Notes under the pieces: model-generated
Database searches by the model: none
Told to the model about the DNA's origin: nothing
Seen by the model: only the letters and a program-made list of their open reading frames with translations
Assembly (NCBI GenBank): GCA_963724945.1
Contig: CAVRWL010000003.1
Location: forward strand, 1,922,001 to 1,986,000
Origin: Hyphomicrobium_A sp963724945
GTDB lineage: Bacteria > Pseudomonadota > Alphaproteobacteria > Rhizobiales > Hyphomicrobiaceae
Length of the DNA: 64,000 nt
Direction of reading: 5' to 3'
Shown here: positions 21,086 through 30,396 of the stretch, piece by piece
Layout of the letters: the number at the start of each line of letters is the position of its first letter
How positions within the stretch are numbered: position 1 is the stretch's first letter
Position numbers and translations under genes: made by a program

Positions 21086-22609
21086 TCAGTAGGCGTTTTC
21101 GGATTTGAGAAGCGCGAACGGCGTCTTGAGGAGGATGTAGACGTCGAGCAGCAGCGACCAGTTCTCGATGTAGTAGATGTCGTGCTCGACGCGCTTCTGG
21201 ATCTTCTCGGGCGTATCGGTCTCGCCGCGCCAACCGTTTATTTGCGCCCAGCCGGTGATGCCGGGCTTGACCTTGTGGCGGCCGAAGTAGCCGTCGACGA
21301 CGCTGACGTAGAGACGCCCCGCCGCCTTCGCCTCGAGCGCGTGCGGGCGCGGACCGACGAGCGAGAGTGAGCCGGCGATCACATTGAAGAGCTGCGGCAG
21401 CTCATCGAGGCTCGTCTTGCGGATGAAGCGGCCGACGCGCGTGACACGCGGATCATTCTTGGAGACGAGCTTGGCCGCGTTCTTGTCGCAACGATCGACG
21501 TACATGGAGCGGAACTTGAAGATCTCGATCAGCTCATTGTTGAAGCCATGCCGCTTCTGGCGGAACAGCACGGGTCCGTGACTGTCGAGCTTGATCGCCA
21601 AGGCGACCGCCAGCATGACGGGAGCGAGCAGGACGAGAGCGATCGTTGCGACGATCTTGTCGAAAGCCCATTTCGCCACCGTTCCCCAATCGGCGATCGG
21701 CTTCTCCAAGAGGTCGATCATGGCCACGTTGCCGACGCGCGAGTAGGTGTCGCGCGTGAAGCGGAGCTGCGTCGCCCCGGCCGGGAGCTTGACCTCGGCC
21801 GGCAGCACGGAAAGCGAGCGCGTCACCTGGAGCAGGCGCTGCTCGGCGGTGATCGGCAGGGCGATGATGACGACGTCGAGACGCGTCTTGCGCGCAAACT
21901 CGACGAGCTCATCACGCCCGCCGAGGCGGGGATAGCCGGAGATGATCCTGTCGACGCGCTCGTCGCCACGGTCATCAAAGATGCCCATGATGCGCACGTC
22001 GCTGTCGACGTCGATTTCGAGCTCGTTGATGAGCTTCTCTGTTATGGTTCCGCCGCCGTAGATGGCGGCGCGGCGAAAAAGGCGCCCCTGACGCGTCCAG
22101 TGGCGCACGATCGAGGCCACCGCCAGCCGCTCGCCCAGAAGCGCGGCGCCGCCCGCCGCGTACCACAATGCAAACCACACGCGAGAGAAGTCGTAGCCGA
22201 CCTTCAGGAAGAAGACACCGGCCAGCAGGAAAGCGAACGCGGCGGTCCATCCAAGGAGGAGGCGCGGCATTTGCTTAATGAAGGAGGTGAAGGCGGGGAG
22301 CGCGTAGAGGTTGAGCAATTCGAATGAAACCACCGCGGCAAGTCCGACGAAGCTGACGGCGAGGAGGAACGACAACCTTCCGACGATGATCGGCTCGTCG
22401 ACGTAGAGAAGGGCGATGGCGAGACCGATCACGACGATCGCCGCGAAGTCGAGGGCGCGTACGACCCCGCGGATCACGACCAGCGAGACGAGGCTCGACT
22501 TGTCATGGAAGCGGAAATCGGCGAGCCGCGGGATCTGGCGCGCGATGGGCAGCGCGCCAATTCCGGGATGCCCGGTGTCCTGAGTAGAGACGCTTCCGAG
22601 GTGCAGCAT
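21086..22609 (-). CDS. Undecaprenyl-phosphate sugar phosphotransferase (priming enzyme)
   Basis: This enzyme starts exopolysaccharide repeat-unit synthesis by moving a sugar phosphate to undecaprenyl phosphate. The 507-residue protein has about four N-terminal membrane helices, a Rossmann-like middle domain (YGGGTITEKLINELE, GYPRLGGRDELVEFAR) and a C-terminal bacterial sugar transferase domain with KRHGFNNELIEIFKFRSMY, VTRVGRFIRKTSLDELPQL and KPGITGWAQINGWRGET. The layout is that of WcaJ/PssA-like proteins. The sugar is most often glucose or galactose, but this is not shown. Start is ATG at 22607-22609. Confidence 0.9.
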   Translation of the reverse strand: MLHLGSVSTQDTGHPGIGALPIARQIPRLADFRFHDKSSLVSLVVIRGVVRALDFAAIVVIGLAIALLYVDEPIIVGRLSFLLAVSFVGLAAVVSFELLNLYALPAFTSFIKQMPRLLLGWTAAFAFLLAGVFFLKVGYDFSRVWFALWYAAGGAALLGERLAVASIVRHWTRQGRLFRRAAIYGGGTITEKLINELEIDVDSDVRIMGIFDDRGDERVDRIISGYPRLGGRDELVEFARKTRLDVVIIALPITAEQRLLQVTRSLSVLPAEVKLPAGATQLRFTRDTYSRVGNVAMIDLLEKPIADWGTVAKWAFDKIVATIALVLLAPVMLAVALAIKLDSHGPVLFRQKRHGFNNELIEIFKFRSMYVDRCDKNAAKLVSKNDPRVTRVGRFIRKTSLDELPQLFNVIAGSLSLVGPRPHALEAKAAGRLYVSVVDGYFGRHKVKPGITGWAQINGWRGETDTPEKIQKRVEHDIYYIENWSLLLDVYILLKTPFALLKSENAY

Positions 22610-22712
22610 TCGCAGGGACTCGCAACTCTTTCAAAGTTGCTGTCCTGGAAAGCATAGGTCGTGCCACCGGGCGGCGATCGGGCCGGCCGGGTCTTTAGGT
22701 TTGCGGTTAAGG

Positions 22713-23846
22713 TTAGCGCCCGAGCAGCTCGGCGTAGAAGTCGAGGATGGTCGCCGTTGTGGTGGCGATCGAAAAGCGCGCTGCCACCGTCTGCTTGAGC
22801 CGCCGCGCCCGCTCTTTGGCGGCCTCCGGCGCATCGAGAAAGGCGTGTAGGGCGCGCACCAGCGCCGCGACGTCGTCGGGGGGTAAGAGCTCCGTATCGG
22901 AGCCGCGAACGATCTCGGGGATGCCGCCTACATTGGTGGCGATGACCGGTAGCTGGGCTGCGGCCGCTTCCAAGACGATGAAGGGCAGGCTTTCGGCGCG
23001 CGAGGGCACCACGATGCAGCGCGCCTTCGGGAAGGCCTCGGCCGCCGGCATCGCCCCGGCAAATGCGACGGCCTCGCGCTTGAGGCCCAGCTCGCGCGCG
23101 AGTTGCTCGAACTCCTTCCGGTCGGGGCCGGCGCCGACGATGACGGCCCGCACGGGGCGCACGCGTGCGACCTCCGCCAGCGCGCGCAGCAGGATATCGA
23201 CGCCCTTGAGACGGCGCAGCTCGCCGATGAAAAGGAAGTCGGCGGCGTCAGGTGCCGGCGCTAGCGCCGTGAAGTCGGAGGGCAGCAGCGCGTTGGTGAT
23301 GACCCGCGTCGGGGCGAGCCCGCGGCCAACGCGTGCTTCAAAGATGCGGCGGATGAAGTCGCTCTCGAAGACCAGCCCGTCCGTCATGCGCGCGAGGAGT
23401 TTCTCCATGCCGATGAACATCAGGGCCTGCGCGGAGCCCGGCGGAAAATGCAGACTGCCGCCGTGGGGCGTGTAGATGGCGACCACGCGCCGTTCCCCGC
23501 CGCGCAGCAGCTGTCTTGCCAGGCGGGCATAGGCGCCGCCCTTAGCACCGTGCCCATGCAACACGTTGGCCTGCTGGCGCCGGGCCAGATCGCGTACGGT
23601 GCGGCAAGCCGCGGCATCGCTTAGGCCGGGCATGCGGCCCATGGGAATGCGGGCGATGCCGAGCGTCAGGTGCGGCGCCGCGCCTGCGAGACGCTGCTCG
23701 GTGAGGGGATCGGCCGTCGTCGAGTCGAGGATGAGGCCCACGTCGTGGCCGCGCGTCGATTGCTCGGCGCTCAAATCGAGGACATGCCGAAAGAGGCCGC
23801 CGACCGGCGCGCGCAGACAATGCAAGATGCGGAAGCGCTCGACCAC
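22713..23846 (-). CDS. Family 4 glycosyltransferase
   Basis: The 377-residue protein has the two-domain GT-B layout. The N-terminal glycine-rich acceptor region is RAPVGGLFRHVLDLS, and the C-terminal domain carries FIGELRRLKGVDILLRAL, an AVIVGAGPDRKEFEQLA strand-turn, and the GT4 signature PSRAESLPFIVLEAAAAQLPVIATNVGGIPEIV with its EX7E-type glutamates. It likely adds a sugar to the lipid-linked exopolysaccharide unit in the cytoplasm. The start is a GTG at 23844-23846. It lies between the export gene and the priming transferase gene on the same strand. Confidence 0.87.
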   Translation of the reverse strand: MVERFRILHCLRAPVGGLFRHVLDLSAEQSTRGHDVGLILDSTTADPLTEQRLAGAAPHLTLGIARIPMGRMPGLSDAAACRTVRDLARRQQANVLHGHGAKGGAYARLARQLLRGGERRVVAIYTPHGGSLHFPPGSAQALMFIGMEKLLARMTDGLVFESDFIRRIFEARVGRGLAPTRVITNALLPSDFTALAPAPDAADFLFIGELRRLKGVDILLRALAEVARVRPVRAVIVGAGPDRKEFEQLARELGLKREAVAFAGAMPAAEAFPKARCIVVPSRAESLPFIVLEAAAAQLPVIATNVGGIPEIVRGSDTELLPPDDVAALVRALHAFLDAPEAAKERARRLKQTVAARFSIATTTATILDFYAELLGR

Positions 23847-23874
23847 GCTCCGGTCTCCCTAACGTTGACGCCCT

Positions 23875-24609
23875 TTAGAAGAAGCGTTCGTACACGTAGA
23901 CCGTATCACCCGGCGCAAGGGTGTAGTCGGAGGGAGCTTCGATCTGGTCAACGAGCCCGTGGATTTTCCGCGTTATTCGGAAACAGCGGTCGCTTGCACG
24001 CTCGGTGTATCCGCCCGCAATTGCAACGGCGGTTTCCACCGTCATCCCCGACACGTAAGCGTACTGGCCTGGAAGCCGCACCTCGCCCAGGATGAAAAAG
24101 GGCCGGTTCTGGATGACGTCGACGGTCACCTGCGGATCGCGCACGAACTCGCGCCCGAGACGATCGGCGATCGCGCGCGCAAGCTGCGTCGTCGTCCGGT
24201 CGCGTGCCCTGACGTTGCCGATGAGTGGCACGGCGACATTGCCGCTCTGGTCGACGCTATAGAGGCGGGACAGGCTCGGCTGGCCGTAGACGAAGACGCG
24301 CAGCTTGTCGCCTGTGTTCAGGAGATAGGGGCCTGAACCCGGCGGCAGACGCTGCGGCACGTAGGGAACGACGACTGGCGGGCCCCATGCCACGGGTGGT
24401 GGCGAGACCTCGGGGCCAGCCGGATAGACCATCGTGCGGCCCCATCCGACCTTGGTTACGAGCGGCGCCGGACCGGACTGCGCAGCGCTCGGAGGGGCAT
24501 CAAAAATGATGTCCTCGGGCAAAATGCTGTCGAGCCCGAAGGCATCCTGCGCGCAGACGCCCAGGACGAGAAACAAAGCGGCGGAAAGTGGTGCCAGCCA
24601 GCGGAACAT
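23875..24609 (-). CDS. Polysaccharide export outer-membrane protein (Wza/GumB-type)
   Basis: The 244-residue protein starts at the ATG at 24609 with a signal peptide (MFRWLAPLSAALFLVLGVCA). A proline-rich linker leads to the poly-export domain (YLLNTGDKLRVFVYGQPSLSR ... DPQVTVDVIQNRP) and one SLBB-like repeat (FFILGEVRLPGQYAYVSGMTVETAVAIAGGY). Such proteins form the outer-membrane channel for capsule or exopolysaccharide. No lipobox Cys is clear beyond VLGVCAQD, where the Cys could be lipidated. It is divergent from the GumC-like gene, its expected inner-membrane partner. Confidence 0.87.
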   Translation of the reverse strand: MFRWLAPLSAALFLVLGVCAQDAFGLDSILPEDIIFDAPPSAAQSGPAPLVTKVGWGRTMVYPAGPEVSPPPVAWGPPVVVPYVPQRLPPGSGPYLLNTGDKLRVFVYGQPSLSRLYSVDQSGNVAVPLIGNVRARDRTTTQLARAIADRLGREFVRDPQVTVDVIQNRPFFILGEVRLPGQYAYVSGMTVETAVAIAGGYTERASDRCFRITRKIHGLVDQIEAPSDYTLAPGDTVYVYERFF

Positions 24610-24779
24610 GGGTTGCGGAGCCAAATTGAAACGGACTGTTCGGCCCCAATCTGGCTGCGAACTGGTTAAGAAATGCTGAGCGGCTGTCTTTTCTTCGGAC
24701 GTTTAAGGAAATCGTTACCGGCAAGCGCTCTAAATTGGCGCAACGATTAGGTCCTTCTTTCGAGCCGGCAGCCCAGTCC

Positions 24780-26927
24780 ATGAATACCGCCTCACCCGAC
24801 GATATCGACATCACTGCAGTCTGGCGCTCGTTGCGTTCAAGTTTGCCAAAACTCCTAGTGGCAAGCGTAGCGATCGGCCTCATTGCGTTCGCGGCACTCT
24901 CCGTTATTTCTCCGCGCTACACCTCGGAAGCGCAGCTTCAGCTGGTCTCTCCCGAACGCGAGAGCAACGCCGGGGACACTTCTTCATCCGACGACGCGGC
25001 GGCGTTGCTCGACAAGGAGGCCATCAATACGCACGTGCGCGCGCTGATGTCGCCAGATCTCGCCCGTGAGATCATCGCAGACGAGGGCCTCGCCAAGAGA
25101 CCAGAGTTCAATAGCGCGCTGAAGCCTGCCTCAATCACCGGCCGCATTCTCAACGCGCTCGACCTTTCGGGCAAGAGCAAGGAGAGCGAGCAAGACCGCG
25201 TGCTCGGCGCCTATTTCGATCGGCTCAACGTCTATTCGCCGAAAGAGAGCCGTTTCATCGGCATCCAGTTCACCTCCCAGGATCCCAAGCTTGCGGCTGA
25301 GGTCGCTAACCGCATCGCGGAGTTCTACCGCACGTCGGTCGCCACGCGCACCGTCGCCGGCACCGACGAGGTGCAAAAGGCGCTGCAGCCGCAGATCGAC
25401 AAATTGATGAAGGAGGTTTCGGCGGCGGAAGCCGACGTCGAGCGCTTCCGCGGGCAAGCCAACATCTTCAAGGGCGGGCCGAACGACACCGGGCTCAACC
25501 AGCAGCAACTGGGTGAGCTTACGGCGGAGTTGAGCAAGGCCCAGGCCGCGCGCAACGAGGCGGAGGCGCGCGCCGAGTCCGTGCGCGATATGGTTCGGGC
25601 CGGCAACGCTGAGGCGCTGCCCGACGTACAAAAGTCGCCGCTCATTCAAAATCTCGTACAGCAGCGCGTTCGTCTGCAGCGGCAGCTCTCGGAGCTTTCG
25701 GCCACGCTGTTGCCGGCGCACCCGCGCATGCGGCAGATCCGCGCCGATCTCGACGGCCTCCAGCGCCAGATCAAGAGCGAGGTCGCAAAGGTCGTCGAGG
25801 GCGTCGAGAAAAACGCCAAGGTCGCAGCCTTGCGTGAGCAGGCCGCGCAGAAGAGCCTCAACGACATGAAGTCGCACCTGGTCAACACGAGCGACGACCA
25901 GGTCAAGTTGCGCCAGCTGGAGGCGGTGGCGAAATCGAAGCGGGCCGAGCTCGATCGCCTGCAGGCGCGCTTTGAGGCCAACCGCGCGCGGGGGGAAAGC
26001 CGCGCGATCCCCATCGAGGCGCAGATCATCACGACTGCGCGCCCCGCGAGCGTGCCGAGCTTCCCCAAGCGGCTTCCCTACGCCGCGCTCGTTGCGGTGG
26101 CCATTCTCCTGTTTGGCATTGCGATCGTCGTGACAAGGGCACTGTTCACGGCCGCCCGCAGCTCCGGCGCGGCACAAAAGGTGGCATGGACGAAAGCCGC
26201 GGTGGCTGCGCGTGCTGCGCCGCCGCCCGTACAATCCCCACAAGCGTCCGACCAAGCCGCCGGCATGATCGAGACCGTCGATTCGGTCTCGGCGCTCGCC
26301 AGCCAGCTTCTGGTGCGGCCGCCGGACGTGGGCGGGTTCCGCACCTTGATCACCGGTGAGACGGATGACGTCGATGCGACGGCCGAGGGCATCGAGCTAG
26401 CAAAGGCGCTGACCGAGGCCGGTGCCGACGTCATGCTCGTCGATTGGGCCCCTGATGGTCATGGAGCGGCGGAGGCGATCGGGGTGCCGAGCGTCCCTGG
26501 CATCGTCGACTTGCTCGAGGGGCGAGCGAAGTTCGAGGACGTCGTAACGCGGCTGCCCGGAAGCAACGCCCAGCTCATTCCCGCTGGGGCCGGCTCTACG
26601 ACGGCCGCAGCCCTGCTCGATCCCGATCAGGCCAACCTGGTGCTCGATGCGCTCGACACCGCCTACGATCACATCGTCGTCGTGGGCAGGAACAAGGCCG
26701 CGCGCGCTCTCTTCGAGGCAATCCAGGGACGCTTCGACGCCGGCGTCATTGTCGCCGATGGCAGACGCCGGGGCCCAAGAGTAATGGACGCGACAGGGAT
26801 GTTCCTCGGGTTCGAGGTGACCGATATCGAGCTCTTCCGATTGGAACGTTCGAATTCGGGTCAGCTCGCGAAGGAGCGTCTCGCGCGTGTTGCGGCGAAA
26901 AGCGGTGCCGAGGCCCGACCGGTGTGA
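24780..26927 (+). CDS. Wzz/GumC-type chain-length protein with degenerate tyrosine-kinase domain
   Basis: The 715-residue protein starts at the ATG at 24780; a TTG 45 bp upstream is open but less likely. The N-terminal Wzz domain begins with a membrane helix (LLVASVAIGLIAFAALSVI), followed by a long periplasmic coiled-coil region (about residues 180-410), a PxxP-type proline segment (ARPASVPSFPKRLPY) and a second membrane helix. The C-terminal 200 residues have the fold order of a BY-kinase/ParA-like ATPase (FRTLITGE, ADVMLVDWAPDG, YDHIVVVG), but the Walker A position reads TGETDDVDAT instead of GxxGxGK(S/T), and there is no tyrosine tail. It probably controls length and export but is not an active kinase. 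Confidence 0.85.
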   Translation: MNTASPDDIDITAVWRSLRSSLPKLLVASVAIGLIAFAALSVISPRYTSEAQLQLVSPERESNAGDTSSSDDAAALLDKEAINTHVRALMSPDLAREIIADEGLAKRPEFNSALKPASITGRILNALDLSGKSKESEQDRVLGAYFDRLNVYSPKESRFIGIQFTSQDPKLAAEVANRIAEFYRTSVATRTVAGTDEVQKALQPQIDKLMKEVSAAEADVERFRGQANIFKGGPNDTGLNQQQLGELTAELSKAQAARNEAEARAESVRDMVRAGNAEALPDVQKSPLIQNLVQQRVRLQRQLSELSATLLPAHPRMRQIRADLDGLQRQIKSEVAKVVEGVEKNAKVAALREQAAQKSLNDMKSHLVNTSDDQVKLRQLEAVAKSKRAELDRLQARFEANRARGESRAIPIEAQIITTARPASVPSFPKRLPYAALVAVAILLFGIAIVVTRALFTAARSSGAAQKVAWTKAAVAARAAPPPVQSPQASDQAAGMIETVDSVSALASQLLVRPPDVGGFRTLITGETDDVDATAEGIELAKALTEAGADVMLVDWAPDGHGAAEAIGVPSVPGIVDLLEGRAKFEDVVTRLPGSNAQLIPAGAGSTTAAALLDPDQANLVLDALDTAYDHIVVVGRNKAARALFEAIQGRFDAGVIVADGRRRGPRVMDATGMFLGFEVTDIELFRLERSNSGQLAKERLARVAAKSGAEARPV

Positions 26928-27111
26928 CCCCTTTGGGGTTCGCGTGGCGGCATTCAGGGGCTCTTAACCAAAGATCGAGACGGCGGGGTGCCGTCTAGCG
27001 CCCCGACGCGCCATTCTGCACGAAATTTGCGAAGACCGACGGGTAGCCGCGGACGCGTCTGTTCGGCGCCGTGTTCGCATTTCGTGTCGATTGCATGATG
27101 GAAGTTCAGTC

Positions 27112-28176
27112 ATGAGCAGGAGATCGACCAAGCTTATCAAGGCCATGCTCGCCGCGGTGCGCTATTCGGGGGCCGAAAGCCTATTTGCGCCGGTTACGAG
27201 CAGCGCCGGCGTCATCTTCATGCTGCATCAGGTCAGCCCCGAGCCGGCGCAGGAATTCGAGCCCAACCGCATCCTCAAGGTGACGCCCGACTTTCTCGAC
27301 GCGGTCGTCGGTTGGATCATCGATGTGGGCTTCGAGGTGATCGCGCTCGACGCCGTCCGCGAGCGGCTGCAGTGCGGCGGCGCGCGGCCCTTCGCCTGCT
27401 TCACGTTCGACGACGGCTACCGTGACAACCGCGACTACGCCTACCCGATCTTCAAACGCCGCAACCTGCCGCTCACGATCTACGTGCCGACCGACTTTGC
27501 CGATTGCCGCGCTGATTTGTGGTGGCTGACGCTCGAGGAGGTCCTGCGCGCGGCGAGCCATATCACGCTCGGCATCAACGGGGAGGGGCGGCACTTCTCT
27601 CTCGCCAGCGTGGCTGAGAAGGATACCGCCTATCACGAGATCTATTGGTGGTTGCGCTCAATTCCGGAGGATCTGGCGCGTGCAGCGGTCGCCGAGCTTG
27701 CGGCCGATAACGGCATCGACACACGCGCCTCCCATGACGGGCTCCTCATGTCGTGGGACGAGCTGCGCGCGCTCGCCAAGGACCCGCTGGTGACGATCGG
27801 CGCCCACACCGTGTCGCACCGAGCGCTGGCCAAGCTCTCCGAGGCGCAGGCACGCCAGGAGATTGAGGGGAGCGTTCGGCGCATCGAGCGGGAGCTCGGT
27901 GCTCCGCGTCGCCATTTGAGCTATCCGTACGGATGCGCGCAGAGCGCCGGGGAAAGGGAGTTCCGCATCGCCGCCGAGCTTGGACTGGAGACGGCAGTCA
28001 CCACGCGCAAGGGCCTGCTCCACCCCGAGCATGCACAATCGCTGACGGCGCTGCCGCGGCTCTCGCTTAACGGCGACTTCCAGGACATCCGCTACATTAA
28101 GACGCTGCTGTCGGGCATTCCCTTCGCGGTCCTCAATACCCTGCAGCGCATCACCGGCTCGGAAATGGCGGCATAG
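27112..28176 (+). CDS. Polysaccharide deacetylase (NodB-type)
   Basis: The 354-residue protein has the NodB-homology metal-dependent deacetylase motifs: FTFDDGYRDNRDYAYPIF with the catalytic and metal Asp pair, the SHRALAKLS His motif (HTVSHRAL), and LSYPYG. It has no clear signal peptide; a moderately hydrophobic start (LIKAMLAAVRYSG) is seen. The ATG at 27112 follows GATGGAAG. Placed after the GumC-like gene, it probably removes acetyl groups from the exopolysaccharide or its precursor. Confidence 0.85.
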   Translation: MSRRSTKLIKAMLAAVRYSGAESLFAPVTSSAGVIFMLHQVSPEPAQEFEPNRILKVTPDFLDAVVGWIIDVGFEVIALDAVRERLQCGGARPFACFTFDDGYRDNRDYAYPIFKRRNLPLTIYVPTDFADCRADLWWLTLEEVLRAASHITLGINGEGRHFSLASVAEKDTAYHEIYWWLRSIPEDLARAAVAELAADNGIDTRASHDGLLMSWDELRALAKDPLVTIGAHTVSHRALAKLSEAQARQEIEGSVRRIERELGAPRRHLSYPYGCAQSAGEREFRIAAELGLETAVTTRKGLLHPEHAQSLTALPRLSLNGDFQDIRYIKTLLSGIPFAVLNTLQRITGSEMAA

Positions 28177-28209
28177 GGCCCCCGCGATCCTTGGGCGCAT
28201 TGTGCCGCT

Positions 28210-29337
28210 GTGCGCGCTTCACTATCACGCGCAAAGTGCGGTTCGGGGACGAGACACTTGGCCATTTCCGACACACGGCGCTTGGCGCCCGAGCAGGTCG
28301 GCTCCGCGGCGGACGTCGCGGTGCGCGTCTGGCTCCTGGCCGTCGCCGCGCTCGTCTTCGCCATGGTCGTCGTCGGCGGCGCGACGCGGCTTACCGATTC
28401 CGGGGTTTCCATCACCGTATGGAAGCCACTGCTGGGCGCGATCCCGCCACTGAACGAGGCCGACTGGCTCGCGGCCTTCGACAGATACAAGACGATCCCC
28501 CAGTACGCGATCGTCAACCCGGGCATGTCGCTCGCCGCCTTCAAGTTCATCTACTGGTGGGAGTGGACGCACCGGCTGCTCGGACGCCTGATCGGGGTTG
28601 CCTTCGCCCTGCCGTTCCTCGGGTTCTGGCTCGCGGACAAGCTGCGGCCGGGCTTTGCGATGAAGCTTCTCGGCGTGCTGGCGCTCGGCGCGCTGCAAGG
28701 GGCGATCGGCTGGTACATGGTGATGTCGGGTCTCGTTGACCGCATCGACGTGAGCCAGTACCGCCTGGCGTTGCATCTGCTGATGGCCTTCACGATCCTG
28801 GCGCTGCTGATCTGGCTCGCGCTCGACGTTGGGCCGGCGCGCGAGCGCGCGCGACTGCCGACGGCGACGCGCGGCAAGCAGCGCTTTGCCGGCCTGCTCC
28901 TTGCGCTTGTCTTCGTCCAGGCCGGTCTCGGGGCGCTCGTCGCCGGCCTCAAAGCGGGCCACACCTACAACACCTGGCCGCTGATGGACGGCCGGTTCGT
29001 GCCGACGGGGCTCGGCGCGCTCGCGCCCTGGTATCGCAACCTGTTCGAGAACGTCACGACGGTGCAGTTCGACCACCGCATGGTGGCTTATCTCGTCGCC
29101 ACCCTCGCGATCGGGCATGCCGTGGTGCTAGCTCGCTCCGGCGACGATGAGCGTCTCGTCGGCTCGGCGGGACTGCTGGCGGCAGCTGTGCTCGTGCAGA
29201 TGGGGCTCGGCATCTGGACGCTCGTCTCGGGCGTGCCGCTCGCGCTGGGGCTCGCGCACCAGGCGGGCGCCGCGCTCGTCGTCGCGGCAGCGACGTTGCA
29301 TTTTCACGAGATGACGCGGGCCGCAACCCGCGGCTGA
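28210..29337 (+). CDS. ctaA: Heme A synthase, COX15/CtaA type 2
   Basis: CtaA hydroxylates heme O to heme A for aa3-type cytochrome oxidase. The 375-residue membrane protein has eight hydrophobic segments and the conserved heme-ligand His motifs WWEWTHRLLGRLIG, LALHLLMA, FDHRMVAYL and LAHQAGA. GGATRLTDSGVSITVWKPLLGAIPPL is the family N-terminal signature. The start is uncertain: GTG at 28210 is the longest, and TTG at 28258 (LAISDTRRLAPEQ) is possible. Its end overlaps the convergent argC by 34 bp. Confidence 0.92.
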   Translation: MRASLSRAKCGSGTRHLAISDTRRLAPEQVGSAADVAVRVWLLAVAALVFAMVVVGGATRLTDSGVSITVWKPLLGAIPPLNEADWLAAFDRYKTIPQYAIVNPGMSLAAFKFIYWWEWTHRLLGRLIGVAFALPFLGFWLADKLRPGFAMKLLGVLALGALQGAIGWYMVMSGLVDRIDVSQYRLALHLLMAFTILALLIWLALDVGPARERARLPTATRGKQRFAGLLLALVFVQAGLGALVAGLKAGHTYNTWPLMDGRFVPTGLGALAPWYRNLFENVTTVQFDHRMVAYLVATLAIGHAVVLARSGDDERLVGSAGLLAAAVLVQMGLGIWTLVSGVPLALGLAHQAGAALVVAAATLHFHEMTRAATRG

Positions 29338-30302
29338 GAGCGCGGCGCTTCGAGACCGAGCATCAGCCTTATGTTCTGAATCGCGGCCCCGGCTGCGCCC
29401 TTGCCGAGGTTGTCGAGCCGAGCGACGAGCACGGCCTGGCGCAGATCGGCATTGGCGAACACGAAGATCTCCATCCGGTCGGTACCCTTGAGCGCCTCCG
29501 CTTCAAGACGCGTCATCGCAGCACTTGGGGCGTGCTCGATTGCAAAAAGCTGACACCCCGCGTAGTGCCGCTCGAGCGCGAGCCCGATCTCGCGGGATGA
29601 TGGCTTGCCCGGCAGCTCGTCCAGATGCAGCGGGATCGACACGAGCATGCCCTGCCGGAAATTGCCGACAGAGGGCACGAAGATCGGGCGCCGCGTCAGC
29701 TTGGCATAGCGCTGAAGCTCGGGGATGTGCTTGTGCTCGAGCGAAAGCCCATAGAGCTCGAAGGCCGGAGCGGTGCCCGCCTCGTAGGCTTCGATCATGC
29801 TGCGCCCGCCGCCCGAGTAGCCGCTGACCGCATTGATGGTGAGCGCAAGGTCGGCCGGAAGGATCCCAGCATCGACGAGCGGCCGGATGAGAGCGATGGA
29901 GCCGGTCGCATAGCACCCCGGGTTGGCAACGCGCGCCGCTTTGCCGATGGCGTCCGCCTGATCTGAGTCGAGCTCGGGAAAGCCATAGACCCAGCCGGGC
30001 GCGACCCGGTGCGCGGTCGAGGCATCGAGGATGCGCGGGGCGGCGGAGCCGAGCTCGTCGGCCAGCGCCACGGCCTCGCGCGCCGCATCGTCGGGCAGGC
30101 AGAGCACCACGAGATCGGCCTCTTCCATGAGCGCTTTGCGCGCGGCGGCGTCCTTGCGCTTGGCCGGATCGATGCTCTTCACCTCGATGTCGGGAACACG
30201 CGCAAGCCGCTCGCGGATCTCAAGGCCGGTGGTGCCGGCCTCGCCGTCGATGAAGACCTTCGGCTTGGCCGAGGCCGCGGATTTCCTGCTGCTGGCGTTC
30301 AC
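29304..30302 (-). CDS. argC: N-acetyl-gamma-glutamyl-phosphate reductase, type 2
   Basis: ArgC reduces N-acetylglutamyl phosphate with NADPH in arginine synthesis. The 332-residue protein has the type-2 N-terminal motif VFIDGEAGTTGLEIRERL and the catalytic Cys in VANPGCYATGSIAL, with DASTAHRV and SGYSGGGRSMIEAYE nearby. The start is a GTG at 30300-30302 (MNASSRKSAAS); a shorter start near KPKVFIDG would also give a full domain. In many alphaproteobacteria argC follows rplM-rpsI; here a TerC-family gene lies between. Confidence 0.93.
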   Translation of the reverse strand: MNASSRKSAASAKPKVFIDGEAGTTGLEIRERLARVPDIEVKSIDPAKRKDAAARKALMEEADLVVLCLPDDAAREAVALADELGSAAPRILDASTAHRVAPGWVYGFPELDSDQADAIGKAARVANPGCYATGSIALIRPLVDAGILPADLALTINAVSGYSGGGRSMIEAYEAGTAPAFELYGLSLEHKHIPELQRYAKLTRRPIFVPSVGNFRQGMLVSIPLHLDELPGKPSSREIGLALERHYAGCQLFAIEHAPSAAMTRLEAEALKGTDRMEIFVFANADLRQAVLVARLDNLGKGAAGAAIQNIRLMLGLEAPRSQPRVAARVIS

Positions 30303-30396
30303 GGGGCTCGATTCCGATCGCGGTGCTGCGCTCGCCTCTAGGTCGTGCCGGGCGCCCTTGTCAATATAAGCGCATGGGACGCCGGGGACGAGGAGG

